A stretch of DNA of 64,000 nucleotides from the NCBI GenBank assembly GCA_037481615.1, contig JBBFLI010000012.1; one strand, given 5' to 3'. This stretch comes from SpSt-501 sp037481615 (GTDB lineage: Bacteria > Desulfobacterota > Desulfobacteria > Desulfobacterales > SpSt-501). Both the position numbers and the translations under genes were made by a program. The notes beneath the pieces were generated by a model. It saw nothing but the letters and a program-made list of their open reading frames with translations, made no database searches and was not told where the DNA came from. Below, piece after piece: positions 32,954 to 41,776 of the stretch; within the stretch, counting starts at the first letter, position 1; each line of letters begins with the position of its first letter.

Positions 32954-33538
32954 ATGGAAGCCCCCCTGCCGACCCGCGAGGAAGCCCTGGCCCTTTTCCG
33001 GGAATACAACCGGAGCGAAAGCCTCCTCAAGCACGCGCTGGCCGTGGAAGCGGTCATGCGTCATTTCGCCCAGCTGAAGGGCGCGGACGAGGACCTCTGG
33101 GGACTCGTCGGCCTGATCCACGACCTGGACTATGAGCGCTTCCCCGAGGAGCACTGCCGCAAGACGGCGGAAATCCTGCGTGCACGCGGCTGGCCCGAAA
33201 CCGTCATCCGGGCCGCCGTGAGCCACGGCTGGGGGATCTGCTCCGAGGTCCGGCCCGAGAGCGATCTCGAAAAGACCCTCTATGCGATCGACGAGCTGAC
33301 CGGCCTCGTGACCACGGCGGCCCTGGTACGCCCCTCGCGCAGCGTGCTCGATCTCGAGGCCTCCTCCGTCCGCAAGAAATGGAAAGACAAGCGCTTCGCC
33401 GCCGGCGTGAACCGCCAGGTCATCGAAACGGGGGCCGCGCTGCTCGGGGCCGATCTCACCTGGCTGATCGCCGAGACCATTCGCGGCATGCGCACCGTCG
33501 CCGCCGAGATCGGCCTGCACGGCAACCCCCCCGGCTGA
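32954..33538 (+). CDS. HD-domain phosphohydrolase (194 aa)
   Basis: HD-superfamily metal ligands in order: His in LLKHALAVEAVM (about 27), the HD pair in GLIHDLDYERFP (about 57), His in VSHGWG and Asp in IDELTGLV. This small single-domain form is similar to proteins annotated as HDIG or metal-dependent phosphohydrolases; it lacks an HD-GYP motif. Nucleotides or phosphomonoesters are likely substrates; the exact one is unknown. The ATG at 32954 fits the family start (LPTREEALALFREYN); its frame is open upstream. Divergent from the IMPase-like gene. Confidence 0.86.
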   Translation: MEAPLPTREEALALFREYNRSESLLKHALAVEAVMRHFAQLKGADEDLWGLVGLIHDLDYERFPEEHCRKTAEILRARGWPETVIRAAVSHGWGICSEVRPESDLEKTLYAIDELTGLVTTAALVRPSRSVLDLEASSVRKKWKDKRFAAGVNRQVIETGAALLGADLTWLIAETIRGMRTVAAEIGLHGNPPG

Positions 33539-33559
33539 GCGGCACTATCCCCCCCTCCC

Positions 33560-34984
33560 TCAGGAAGCCGCCCCGCGTCCCTCCCCCCTCAGGTTCCCCC
33601 GCAACAGCGAAATAGCGGCCCCGGCAAGGCAGAGGACCAGGAAAACGGCGAGCGCCCCGTTGAGGCTCGAGAGGAACGCCGCCCGGCTCCCATCGCCGAG
33701 CGGTTCCCGGCCCACCCCGGCGGCGAAAAGAAGGGTGACGATCCCGAGCGAGACGCCCTGCCCGAGTAGCCTCATCGTCGCCACCGACCCCGAGGCGACG
33801 CCGTAGAGGCGCGGCGGGACGGCGCTCAGGATGGCGTTCATGTTCGGCGATGAAAACAGCGCGAAGCCGAAGCCGAGCAGTGCGAGCACGGCGAAAACCG
33901 GCAGGAGATTTTCGGAAGCCGCCACCCGCATCAGCCCGCCGAGGGCGAGCGCCGTCACCGCCATCCCGGCCGAGGCCGGGATCCGGGGCTCCAGGCGGTC
34001 GGAGAGCCTTCCGGCGAAGGGCGAAAACAACGCCATGAACACGGGCTGCGCCGTGAGGACCAGGCCGGCTTCGCGGGGCGAGAGCCCCTGGACGAGCTGC
34101 AGGCACAGGCTCATGAGGAAGGTGACGCCGTAGGTCGCCGCGTAATGGATCAGCGCGGCGAGACAGGAGAAGGCGAAAACGCGGTTTTCGAGCAGCAAGT
34201 GCATCTCGAAGAGCGGCTCCGCGTGCCGAAGCTGCCGGCGCCCGAAGGCGTAGAGACCCGCCAGCCCGGCGGCGAAGAGGAGCATCCCCGAAGCTTCGAG
34301 CAGCTCGGCGAGGCCCGAGAGGAGGGCCGTGACGGAGGCGGCGTAGAGCACCGTCCCCTTGCCGTCGAGCCGCCCCCCGCAGGCGGGCGCCCATTCCCCC
34401 TTGAGGTTGCGCCCGGTCAGCCAGGCGAGCAGCACGCAAAGCGGCGGCGGCAGGAGAAAAATCGCCCGCCAGGAGAGCCCTGCGGTCAGCAGCCCGCCGA
34501 CGAGGGGGCCCAGGCTCAGGCCGGCGTATACGGCGGCGACGGTGACCCCGAGCACGCGGCCGCGCTCCTCGCGGGGGTAGACCGCCGTCACCAGCGCGAT
34601 GCCGGTCGCGAAAACGAAGGCGATCCCGAGGCCCTGCAGGACCCGGCAGGCGATCAGGAAGCCGATCGTGGGGGCGAGGCCGGCGAGCAGGGTCGCCGCC
34701 GCGAGCACCATCATCCCGAGCCGGAAAAGCCTCTTTCTGCCGTGCAGATCGGCCAGCCGCCCCGCGGGGACGAGGGCCGCAGCCGCCGCCGCCACGATCG
34801 AGGTGGCGACCCAGCCCAGCTGAACGGCGTCCGCGGAAAGGCTCCGGCCGATGGCGGGGAGGGCGACATGGACCGCGGAGAGCATGAAGGGCGTGAGAAA
34901 AGAGCCCGCCGCCGCGACCCCGAGGGCCGTCCGACGCGCGAGGGCCTCCTCCGCGCGGTCGGGGGGGCAGGGGGAGGTCGTCAT
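33560..34984 (-). CDS. MFS drug/efflux transporter, EmrB/QacA (DHA2) type (474 aa)
   Basis: Twelve to fourteen hydrophobic segments; the motif-A loop GRLADLHGRKRLFRLG after helix 2, motif C-like AVYAGLSLGPLVGGLL in helix 5, and the repeat of motif A in the second half (GRLSDRLEPR). The N-terminal LPAIGRSLSADAVQLGWVAT is typical of proton-driven EmrB/QacA exporters. No adaptor (EmrA) or regulator gene is adjacent, so the substrate is unknown. Divergent from the dus gene. Confidence 0.9.
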   Translation of the reverse strand: MTTSPCPPDRAEEALARRTALGVAAAGSFLTPFMLSAVHVALPAIGRSLSADAVQLGWVATSIVAAAAAALVPAGRLADLHGRKRLFRLGMMVLAAATLLAGLAPTIGFLIACRVLQGLGIAFVFATGIALVTAVYPREERGRVLGVTVAAVYAGLSLGPLVGGLLTAGLSWRAIFLLPPPLCVLLAWLTGRNLKGEWAPACGGRLDGKGTVLYAASVTALLSGLAELLEASGMLLFAAGLAGLYAFGRRQLRHAEPLFEMHLLLENRVFAFSCLAALIHYAATYGVTFLMSLCLQLVQGLSPREAGLVLTAQPVFMALFSPFAGRLSDRLEPRIPASAGMAVTALALGGLMRVAASENLLPVFAVLALLGFGFALFSSPNMNAILSAVPPRLYGVASGSVATMRLLGQGVSLGIVTLLFAAGVGREPLGDGSRAAFLSSLNGALAVFLVLCLAGAAISLLRGNLRGEGRGAAS

Positions 34985-35075
34985 GGGATGCCCTGCTTAG
35001 CCGATTTCCGGGCCGCCCGCAAGCGGCGGCCCCCGTCTTTACGCCGGGGGGGGCTTCGGCTACCCTCCACGGGCC

Positions 35076-36086
35076 ATGACGAACAGCGTCCTTTGCACGG
35101 AACTCATTCTCGCTCCCCTCAAGGGATTCACGGACAGCGCCTTTCGCAACGCCTTCAGCGCGCATTTCGGGGGGTTCGATTCCGCCGTCGCGCCCTTCGT
35201 CACCGCCTGTCCCCCGGAGCGCTTCGAGGAAGCGATGCTCCGGGACCTCGCGCCGGGGGAAAACCGGCGGCTTCCGGTCGAGCCGCAGATTCTCGGCGCA
35301 TCGGCCGAGGAGTTTCTTTTCCTTCACCGGCAGCTTGCGGATCTCGGTTACCGGGACGTGAACTGGAATCTCGGCTGCCCGTTCCGCCCGGTCATGCGCA
35401 AGGGCCGGGGGGCGGCCCTGCTCTCCCAGCCGGAGCGGATCGAACGGTTTCTCGATCGCGTGATGCCGCAACTGTCGGGCCGGCTGTCCATCAAGATGCG
35501 CCTCGGCCGAAACCGCCCCGAGGAGGCTTTCGAACTCGTCCCGATCCTCAACCGCTATCCCCTGCGTGCGGTCATCCTCCACCCCCGCACCGCACGTCAG
35601 ATGTATGCCGGGCCGACCGATCTCGCGGCCTTCGCGCGGTTCCGTGAACTCTGTCGTCACCCCGTGGTCTACAACGGGGAGATCCGCAGGGAGGAGGATG
35701 CCCTCTTTCTCCGGGACCGCCTCGGGGCGATCCCGGCCTGGATGATCGGCCGGGGGGCGCTGCAGGATCCGTTTCTGCCCGCGCGGCTGAAGGGAAGGCC
35801 GATCCCGGCGGCGCGGGAGCGGCTCGAGAGGTTCTGGGCCTTTCACGACGAGTTGACCGCCCGCTACGCGGCCTGCTTGGGCGGCGATCCGCTGCGGCTG
35901 CTCAACCGCATGAAGGGTTTCTGGACCTATTTCTCGAGGCTCTTTGCGGAAGCGGACGAGATCCGCCGCCGTGTGCACCACGCCGCACGGCTCGAGGAGT
36001 GGTGCCGCTTGCTCGAGGAGCTCAGGACCCGGGGGATGCAGGGAGACGGGGACGGCGCGCCGCACGGGGCGGACGCGCCGTCCTGA
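35076..36086 (+). CDS. tRNA-dihydrouridine synthase family protein (336 aa)
   Basis: Dus TIM-barrel: APLKGFTDSAFRN at the N-terminus, the catalytic Cys about residue 101 in NWNLGCPFRPVMRKGRG, the KMRLG lysine and the FMN phosphate site NGEIRREEDA / MIGRGALQDPF. It reduces uridines in the tRNA D-loop using FMN and NAD(P)H. The overall pattern is closer to DusC than DusB. Length is normal. The Gly/Asp-rich C-terminal tail (DGDGAPHGADAPS) is probably disordered. Convergent with the HtrA gene 13 bases away. Confidence 0.92.
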   Translation: MTNSVLCTELILAPLKGFTDSAFRNAFSAHFGGFDSAVAPFVTACPPERFEEAMLRDLAPGENRRLPVEPQILGASAEEFLFLHRQLADLGYRDVNWNLGCPFRPVMRKGRGAALLSQPERIERFLDRVMPQLSGRLSIKMRLGRNRPEEAFELVPILNRYPLRAVILHPRTARQMYAGPTDLAAFARFRELCRHPVVYNGEIRREEDALFLRDRLGAIPAWMIGRGALQDPFLPARLKGRPIPAARERLERFWAFHDELTARYAACLGGDPLRLLNRMKGFWTYFSRLFAEADEIRRRVHHAARLEEWCRLLEELRTRGMQGDGDGAPHGADAPS

Positions 36087-36099
36087 TCGGTCGGGAAGC

Positions 36100-37518
36100 T
36101 CACTTGGGGATTCGGATCACCAGGAAGCCCGCTCCGCCCCGCTTGACGAGAAAGAGCACCGTCTCGCCGGCACGGGCTTTCTGGTATTCCGCGCGCATTT
36201 CCTGCACGGTCGTCACCGGTACACGGTTCACCTCTTTCACCACGTCGCCCTGGCGCATGCCGGCCTGGTCCGCCTTGCTCCCCGGGCGCACCTGGACGAT
36301 CAACACCCCCCGCTCCTCGGGATCGAGGCCGAAACGCCGCGCGGTCTCCGGGTTGAGGTCGGCGGCGCGGACGCCCAGGTCGTCGGAGTCCTGCGGGGCC
36401 TGGCTGCGCACGGGCTGATCGGCGTCCTTGCGTTCGGCGAGCTTGACGCGCAGGGTGACTTCCTTGCCGTCCCGCATCACCTTCACCGGAACCTCCCGCC
36501 CGACCTCCATCCCGGCGACGGTCGAGGAGAGCTCGCGGCTGTTGTGCACCGCTTTCCCGTCGATGGAGAGGATCACGTCCTTCACCTTCATGCCGGCCTT
36601 GTCGGCCGGGTCGCCCGGGAACACCTGCGTCACCAGGACCCCCCGAGGCTCCTTCAGCCCGTAGTACTGCGCGAGCTCCGGGGTCAAATCCTGGATCCCG
36701 ACCCCCATCCAGCCGCGCACGACGCTGCCGCGCTGCTTGAGCTGGGCGATGATGTTCTGGGCGAGATTCACCGGGATCGCAAATCCGATCCCCTGCCCCT
36801 GGGCGATGATCGCCGTGTTGATCCCGACCACCTCCCCTTGGAGGTTCAGCAGCGGCCCGCCCGAGTTGCCGGGGTTGATGGAGGCGTCGGTCTGGATGAA
36901 ATCGTCGTAGGGGCCGGCCCCGATGAAGCGTCCCTTGGCGCTCACGATGCCGGCGGTCACGGTCTGCTCCAGGCCGAAGGGGCTGCCCACGGCGAGCACC
37001 CAGCTGCCCACCTCGAGCTTGTCGGAGTCCCCGAGGCGCAGCGGCCGGAGGTCTTTCGCGCCGTCGATCTTGATCAGGGCGAGGTCCGTCTTCGAGTCGC
37101 GCCCGACGATCCGGGCGTCGAATTCGCGTTCGTCGAAGAGGCGCACCTTGATCTGATCGGCCCCCTCGATCACGTGGTTGTTGGTCACGATGTAGCCTTC
37201 GGCGTCCAGGATGAAGCCCGATCCCAGGCTTTGCTGGCGGAATTCACGCCCCGGCCCGCCCTCGCCGAAGAAATCGCGGAAGGGGTCGCTGTCGCCGAAG
37301 GGGTTGCCGAAGAAGTGCCGGAAAACCGGCCCGCCTTCCTTCTGGATCTTCACCGTGCGGATGTTGACGACCCCCGGCTTCACCTGGCGGGCGAGCTCGG
37401 CGAAGTTGGGAAGCACCGTGGGGACATTCTCCCGCGCGGAGAGCGGCGCCGGCCGAAGCGCGAAAAGGGCGATCGCCGCGACCAGGGTCACGACAAGGGT
37501 TAAACGAAAACGGCTCAT
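36100..37518 (-). CDS. degP: Periplasmic serine protease, DegP/HtrA type (472 aa)
   Basis: Signal sequence (about 1-29), trypsin-like domain with the full triad: His in VTNNHVIEGA (about 112), Asp in DSKTDLALIKID (about 143) and Ser in NPGNSGGPLL (about 217). Two PDZ domains follow (about 265-360 and 375-468). This is the DegP/DegQ layout, a periplasmic protease-chaperone for misfolded envelope proteins. The ATG is preceded by AGGAGG and a predicted promoter. Convergent with dus; downstream of the TRAP operon but with its own promoter. Confidence 0.95.
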   Translation of the reverse strand: MSRFRLTLVVTLVAAIALFALRPAPLSARENVPTVLPNFAELARQVKPGVVNIRTVKIQKEGGPVFRHFFGNPFGDSDPFRDFFGEGGPGREFRQQSLGSGFILDAEGYIVTNNHVIEGADQIKVRLFDEREFDARIVGRDSKTDLALIKIDGAKDLRPLRLGDSDKLEVGSWVLAVGSPFGLEQTVTAGIVSAKGRFIGAGPYDDFIQTDASINPGNSGGPLLNLQGEVVGINTAIIAQGQGIGFAIPVNLAQNIIAQLKQRGSVVRGWMGVGIQDLTPELAQYYGLKEPRGVLVTQVFPGDPADKAGMKVKDVILSIDGKAVHNSRELSSTVAGMEVGREVPVKVMRDGKEVTLRVKLAERKDADQPVRSQAPQDSDDLGVRAADLNPETARRFGLDPEERGVLIVQVRPGSKADQAGMRQGDVVKEVNRVPVTTVQEMRAEYQKARAGETVLFLVKRGGAGFLVIRIPK

Positions 37519-37559
37519 GACCGAACCTCCTAAACCAAATTGAAGACGACCCGGAAAGG

Positions 37560-37589
37560 ATAATACTCCCGCTCACTCGCGCAAGGCAA
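37560..37589 (-). promoter_or_regulatory. Promoter of the HtrA gene
   Basis: Read leftward: TTGCCT (37589-37584), 18-base spacer, TATTAT (37565-37560), then an AGGAGG site and the ATG at 37518. No sigma-E type sequence was recognised. Confidence 0.5.
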
Positions 37590-37619
37590 TCCCCCGGGGG
37601 GGAAGCCCGGCCGGAGGCC

Positions 37620-38927
37620 TCAGCGCCCCATCATTTCCGGCAGGACGAGGGCGAGGCCGGGGAAGGCGGTCAGCACGGCCGCCGTCAGCAGCACGGCCGC
37701 CAGAAACGGCAGCACGCCCAGAAAGATCTCGCCCGCCGGAACGGGTGCGGCGACGCCGGCGATCGCGTAGACATTGAGGCCCACCGGGGGGGTGATCAGG
37801 CCGGCCTCCATCATGAGGACGCAGAAGACGCCGAACCAGATGGGGGAGATCTGCAGGCCCGCGACGAGCGGGAAGACCACCGGCAGGGTGAGTACCATCA
37901 TGGAGACCGAGTCGAGAAAACAGCCAAGAAAGAGATAGAGCAGGGTGAGCAGGGCGAGCAGTCCCCAGGGGGAAAGACCCATCTCCGAAATCGCACCCGA
38001 GAGCCGGAAGGGAAGTGTGGAGAGCGCAAGAAACGTGCTGAAGACCGTCGCCCCGGCGACGAGAAAGAGAACCATCACCGTCACCCGCCCCGCCTCCCCG
38101 AGGGCGGCGGCGACCGCCCCCCACGCGAGCCGGCGCCGACAGCCGAGAAGAAAGAGCAGACCGAGCGCCCCCATGCCCCCGGCCTCGGTGGGGTTGATCC
38201 GGCCGGAGTAGATTCCCCCCATGACCAGAAGAAAGATGAGCGCCGTCTGCCAGATCCCCCTTACGGCGTGGAGTTTTTCCCGTACCGTGGACGGCTGCGG
38301 CCGGGTGGGCGCGTGGCGCGGGAACAGGAGGCCCCAGACCAGCACGACGGCGCCGTAGGCCGCGCAGAGGAGCCCGCCGGGGAGGATTCCCGCGACGAGG
38401 AGTTTCCCGATCGACTGCTCGGTCAGCATGCCGTAGACGACGAACCCCAGGCTGGGGGGGATGAGAAAACTCAGGGTACCGCCCGCGGCCACGACCCCCG
38501 TGGCCAGCCGCGGCGAGTAGCCGAAACGCCTCATTTCGGGCAGGGCGACCGCCCCCATGGCCGCCGCCGCGGCCACCGAGGAGCCGCAGATCGCGGCGAA
38601 CCCTGCACTGGCCCCGAGGGTGGCAAGCGCCAACCCCCCCGGCAGGCGTCGCAGCCAGACATCGAAGCTCGCATAGAGCTCGCGGGTCACTCCGGCCGTC
38701 CCGGCCAGGTGGCCCATGAACACGAAGAGGGGGATGAGGGTGAAGGGGTAGTGGGCCGCCGTTTCGTAGAGAACGCGGGCGGGGACCGGCAGCGCCGCCT
38801 GGGGCCCGGAGAGAACCCAGATCCCGCCCAGGCCGACCCCCATCAGCACAAAGGCGATCGGCATGCCGGTGGGCAGCAAGAGCAGAATCGCCGCGAGGCC
38901 CGCAGCCCCGGCCAGGGTCGGCTCCAT
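37620..38927 (-). CDS. dctM: TRAP transporter large permease, DctM type (435 aa)
   Basis: About 12 membrane segments with the DctM pattern: FVFMGHLAGTAGVTRELYAS, AAICGSSVAAAAAMGAVALP, AGGTLSFLIPPSLGFVVYGM and ITPPVGLNVYAIAG. Second TRAP set in the window, transcribed leftward after dctQ (one base between them). Its sequence is clearly different from the first DctM, so it likely carries another substrate. Confidence 0.92.
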   Translation of the reverse strand: MEPTLAGAAGLAAILLLLPTGMPIAFVLMGVGLGGIWVLSGPQAALPVPARVLYETAAHYPFTLIPLFVFMGHLAGTAGVTRELYASFDVWLRRLPGGLALATLGASAGFAAICGSSVAAAAAMGAVALPEMRRFGYSPRLATGVVAAGGTLSFLIPPSLGFVVYGMLTEQSIGKLLVAGILPGGLLCAAYGAVVLVWGLLFPRHAPTRPQPSTVREKLHAVRGIWQTALIFLLVMGGIYSGRINPTEAGGMGALGLLFLLGCRRRLAWGAVAAALGEAGRVTVMVLFLVAGATVFSTFLALSTLPFRLSGAISEMGLSPWGLLALLTLLYLFLGCFLDSVSMMVLTLPVVFPLVAGLQISPIWFGVFCVLMMEAGLITPPVGLNVYAIAGVAAPVPAGEIFLGVLPFLAAVLLTAAVLTAFPGLALVLPEMMGR

Positions 38928-38928
38928 G

Positions 38929-39459
38929 TCAACGCCTCCGGCGGAGGCGGCGCGCCGCCTCGAGGCCTTCCCGCACGAGCTCGCCGGCGAGCAGCAGGCC
39001 GCCTGCGGCCACGAGCAGCCGGAACGGCCCCAGGGGGATGCGCAGCTGATCGGAGACCGTCTTTTCGGAAAGCCCCTGCCGCAAGCCTTCCCCGACCAGG
39101 ACCGCCGTCACGGCGAGCGTCGTGAAAACGGTGAAGAGGCGCACCCCTTCCCGGAGGCGGGGCGGAAGCCGTTCGCGAACGAATCCTACGGCCACATGAC
39201 CCCCCACCTGATGGGTGTGGGCGGCGCCGAGGAGCACACAGGCGGCGAGGAGGAACTCGGAGAGCTCGAAGGCCCCGGGCAGGGGTTTGCCGAAGAGCAG
39301 ACGGCCGGCGACGTCGGCGCCGGTGAGAAACATGAGCGGCAGCACACTGAGCGTCGCCACCCGGCCTGCCGCGGCACTCGCACGGCGCACGGCGCGCTCG
39401 AAGAGCCCCGCCGCCCCCGGCGGGGGTCCCGCGACGCTTCGGCGACCCCCCCGGTTCAC
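38929..39459 (-). CDS. dctQ: TRAP transporter small permease, DctQ type (176 aa)
   Basis: Four hydrophobic segments and DctQ features (TGADVAGRLLFGKPLPGAFE, LSEFLLAACVLLGAAHTH). The GTG at 39459 overlaps the dctP stop in a GTGA junction, the same arrangement as the dctQ/dctM junction of the first TRAP set; the open frame upstream lies inside dctP. The Arg-rich end (RRLRRRR) is cytoplasmic. Confidence 0.88.
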   Translation of the reverse strand: MNRGGRRSVAGPPPGAAGLFERAVRRASAAAGRVATLSVLPLMFLTGADVAGRLLFGKPLPGAFELSEFLLAACVLLGAAHTHQVGGHVAVGFVRERLPPRLREGVRLFTVFTTLAVTAVLVGEGLRQGLSEKTVSDQLRIPLGPFRLLVAAGGLLLAGELVREGLEAARRLRRRR

Positions 39460-40535
39460 TTTGCGCGCAGCTCGGGAGGGCAGGCCACGACCTGGACGTT
39501 GCGCCGGGCGCATTCCTCATCCATCACGGTGACCGCCCGCCGCGCCGGAAGCCCCTTGGCCTCGAGTTCCTCCGCCCAGCGGCGGGTCACCTCCTGAAAC
39601 CGCTCGAACCAGCGCCCGGCCTCCGGCCGGGGGAGCTCGGCCGTCTGCACGCCGGCGCGTTCGATCTCCGCCATCATCTGCGGGTACTCGCGGCGGGTGA
39701 GCCCCCCCGTGCTGCGAAAGGGGTTGGAGGCGACCTCGGCGACCCACCGGCGCTGGGTTTCATCGAGCCGTTCCCAGCTCCGGCGATTCATCACCACCCC
39801 CTCGGAGACGCAGCCGAAGGTCGTGATCAACCCGTAGCGCAGGACCTCTTGGAGCTTGAAGGCGAGAATCACGGGCGGGCAGGTGACGATGCCGTCGATC
39901 GTTCCGCTCTCGAGGGCGAGGTAGACGTCCCCGGGGGGCATGAAGATCGGCTCCCCTCCGAGCGCACGGATGTAATGGCTCTGGTGCCCCCCGGGGGTCC
40001 GGATCTTCATGCCCCGCAGATCCTCCATCCGGCCGACGGGGCGGCGGGTCCAGAGGAAGGACTGGATGCAGCCGTTCAGCTCGATCACGTGGACGTCGCG
40101 GAACTCTTCTTGCAGCACGCGCTCGTAGACCGCACGGCCGATATCCACGGCCAGGTCCTTGCCGTCTACCCAGGCCGCCAGCGAGAGCACATCGGTCAGC
40201 GGAAAGCGGCCGGGGGTGAAGGTGGCCGTGAAGTAACCCATGTCGGCCAGCCCGTTCTTGACGATGTCGTAATGCGCCGGAGCCTTTCCCAACGCACCCC
40301 CGGCGAAGAGCTGGTAGTCGAGCGCCCCCCCGCTCCTCCGCCGGATCTCTTCGAGCATGGGCGTCCAGACGGTCGTCGTCTCGCGGCTGAGCGGCGGATG
40401 CCAGGTGCTGAAGCGCAGCTTCTCCGCGCCTTCGGCCTTCGGGCCCCGGAAGAGGAAACCTGCGCCCAGGGCGGCTCCCCCCCAGAGCAGCCGCTGGAGA
40501 AAGCGTCGGCGGCTCGCATCACATGCCCGGCACAT
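39456..40535 (-). CDS. dctP: TRAP substrate-binding protein with Tat signal (359 aa)
   Basis: N-terminus MCRACDASRRRFLQRLLWGG carries a twin-arginine motif (RRRFLQR) followed by a hydrophobic stretch and AEGAEKL, so export by Tat in folded form is predicted, unlike the Sec-exported DctP of the first set. The binding domain has DLRGMKIRTPGG with the carboxylate Arg, and LALESGTIDGIVTCPPVI. Tat export may reflect a metal-carboxylate ligand or early folding. GGAGG lies seven bases before the ATG. First structural TRAP gene of this operon. Confidence 0.9.
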   Translation of the reverse strand: MCRACDASRRRFLQRLLWGGAALGAGFLFRGPKAEGAEKLRFSTWHPPLSRETTTVWTPMLEEIRRRSGGALDYQLFAGGALGKAPAHYDIVKNGLADMGYFTATFTPGRFPLTDVLSLAAWVDGKDLAVDIGRAVYERVLQEEFRDVHVIELNGCIQSFLWTRRPVGRMEDLRGMKIRTPGGHQSHYIRALGGEPIFMPPGDVYLALESGTIDGIVTCPPVILAFKLQEVLRYGLITTFGCVSEGVVMNRRSWERLDETQRRWVAEVASNPFRSTGGLTRREYPQMMAEIERAGVQTAELPRPEAGRWFERFQEVTRRWAEELEAKGLPARRAVTVMDEECARRNVQVVACPPELRAK

Positions 40536-40592
40536 GGTCAGCCTCCATCATCGTTTTCGCGTCCCGCGACGGGAGGCGGGACCGGAAGGCAA

Positions 40593-41192
40593 TCAGGACG
40601 CCCCGGCCGCCGGGCCGGGGGGGGGCTCCGGGGGCCGCGACCCGCGGAAGGCGCGCAGGAGGGGACGGGCGAAGAAGGCGGCCAGCACGAGGACGAGGGC
40701 GAGCCCCCCGGCCAGGAGAAGGATCCGCTCCAGCACGACCGCGCCCACGACCCCGGCGGCCATGAGCAGGGCGATGGGGAGGAGCGGGCCGGCGAAGCGG
40801 ACCCCGGAAACGTAGACGGCGAAGGCGATCAGCAGCACGGGCACGGGTCCGGCCACCTCCGGCGGAAGGTGCTGCCGCTCGATCAGCCAGAGAACCGCCC
40901 GCACCAGGGCTGCCGCCCCGAGCCAGAGCAGGACCTGGTCGATCAGGACATCCCGGCGGGACCGCTCGGACCCGGCGAGAAGGCACACCCCCAGGCAGAG
41001 GACGCCGAAGATCGCCGTCACGCCCATCCAGAAGGCGGTCGGGCTCTGCGGACGGAAGGGGGCGGCCACGAACCCCGCGCCGCACAGGACGGCCAGGGTG
41101 AGCAGCAGAAGGCCCCGCAATCCGGGCACCCACCGCCCGACGGCGGCGGGGGGGGAAGCGGGGGTTGCGGATTCCATCGGGTTCGTCTCCAT
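40593..41192 (-). CDS. Hypothetical membrane protein upstream of TRAP genes (199 aa)
   Basis: About five to six transmembrane segments (LRGLLLLTLAVLCGAGFVAA, then AFWMGVTAIFGVLCLGVCLL and further Val/Leu/Ala-rich spans). The layout and position before dctP recall the DUF1468/TctB-like or UspA-less accessory membrane proteins of TTT and TRAP carriers, but no signature confirms this. The ATG at 41192 follows GGGAGGAG. It is 57 bases before dctP and 20 bases after the metallopeptidase gene on the same strand, so probably one operon. Function unknown. Confidence 0.7.
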   Translation of the reverse strand: METNPMESATPASPPAAVGRWVPGLRGLLLLTLAVLCGAGFVAAPFRPQSPTAFWMGVTAIFGVLCLGVCLLAGSERSRRDVLIDQVLLWLGAAALVRAVLWLIERQHLPPEVAGPVPVLLIAFAVYVSGVRFAGPLLPIALLMAAGVVGAVVLERILLLAGGLALVLVLAAFFARPLLRAFRGSRPPEPPPGPAAGAS

Positions 41193-41212
41193 CGTCTCCT
41201 CCCGCGGGCCTC

Positions 41213-41587
41213 CTACTCGTAGCCCAGCTCGATCAGGCGCTCCTCGTCGATCCCCAGGAAGTGGGCCACCTCGTGCACCACGGTGATCTCGATTTCCTCC
41301 TCCAGCTCCTCCCGGTCGGTGCACATCTCCTCGAGCGGTTTCTTGAAGATGTAGATCGTGTCCGGGTAGAGCGGCGGGTCGGTCGCCGAACGCTCGCTCA
41401 AGGGAACCCCGGAATAGACCCCGAGGGGAGGGTCCTCGGGGGAGAACCCCAGCTCTTCGAGCAGGGCGGGGTCGGGGCGATCCTGGACGGTGATGATCAC
41501 ATTGTCGAGATGACGCCGGATTTCCTCCGGGATGCGCTGGATCGCCCGCTGCACGATGCGGTCGAATTCGGCCCGGCTGAGCTTCAT
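41213..41587 (-). CDS. Zincin-like metallopeptidase family protein (124 aa)
   Basis: Short protein with a zinc-binding HExxH motif: His105-Glu106-x-x-His109 in VVHEVAHFLGIDEERL. With LDNVIITVQDRP and the YPDTIYIFKKPLE strand it matches the small 'metallopeptidase family' (former DUF1025-like) proteins widespread in bacteria. It has no signal peptide, so it is cytoplasmic; substrate unknown. A strong promoter (TTGAGT-17-TATCAT) and GGGAG precede the ATG. It may be first gene of the operon with the membrane protein and TRAP genes. Confidence 0.88.
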   Translation of the reverse strand: MKLSRAEFDRIVQRAIQRIPEEIRRHLDNVIITVQDRPDPALLEELGFSPEDPPLGVYSGVPLSERSATDPPLYPDTIYIFKKPLEEMCTDREELEEEIEITVVHEVAHFLGIDEERLIELGYE

Positions 41588-41607
41588 CGGTCTACTCCCG
41601 TACGGGG

Positions 41608-41636
41608 ATGATAGAAGACAATTCGCGGAAACTCAA
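41608..41636 (-). promoter_or_regulatory. Promoter of the metallopeptidase/TRAP operon
   Basis: Read leftward: TTGAGT (41636-41631), 17-base spacer, TATCAT (41613-41608). Near-consensus and 20 bases upstream of the ATG. Confidence 0.6.
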
Positions 41637-41655
41637 CCGCCGCTCGAGGCCGCCA

Positions 41656-41692
41656 TTGGAATGCGCTGGCCGTCGTGTTAGAATTGTGTTAG
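41656..41692 (+). promoter_or_regulatory. Promoter of the 1036-aa protein with paired GTGTTAG repeats
   Basis: TTGGAA (41656-41661), 17-base spacer, TAGAAT (41679-41684). Overlapping and just after the -10 are two identical heptamers GTGTTAG (41675-41681 and 41686-41692), 11 bases apart, that is on the same face of the helix. This is a plausible operator, although a chance repeat cannot be excluded. Confidence 0.6.
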
Positions 41693-41776
41693 GGTTTTCC
41701 GGGCAGGTACGGATCCTCGACCGAACCGGATCCTTCAGGCGGCCTCGAGCTCGGGCCGCCGCGGACGCTTTCGCCC

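Noticed and set aside
35178..35190. A GGTTCGATTCC string resembling a tRNA T-loop
   Set aside because: It lies inside the dihydrouridine synthase gene and no acceptor, D or anticodon stem can be built around it.
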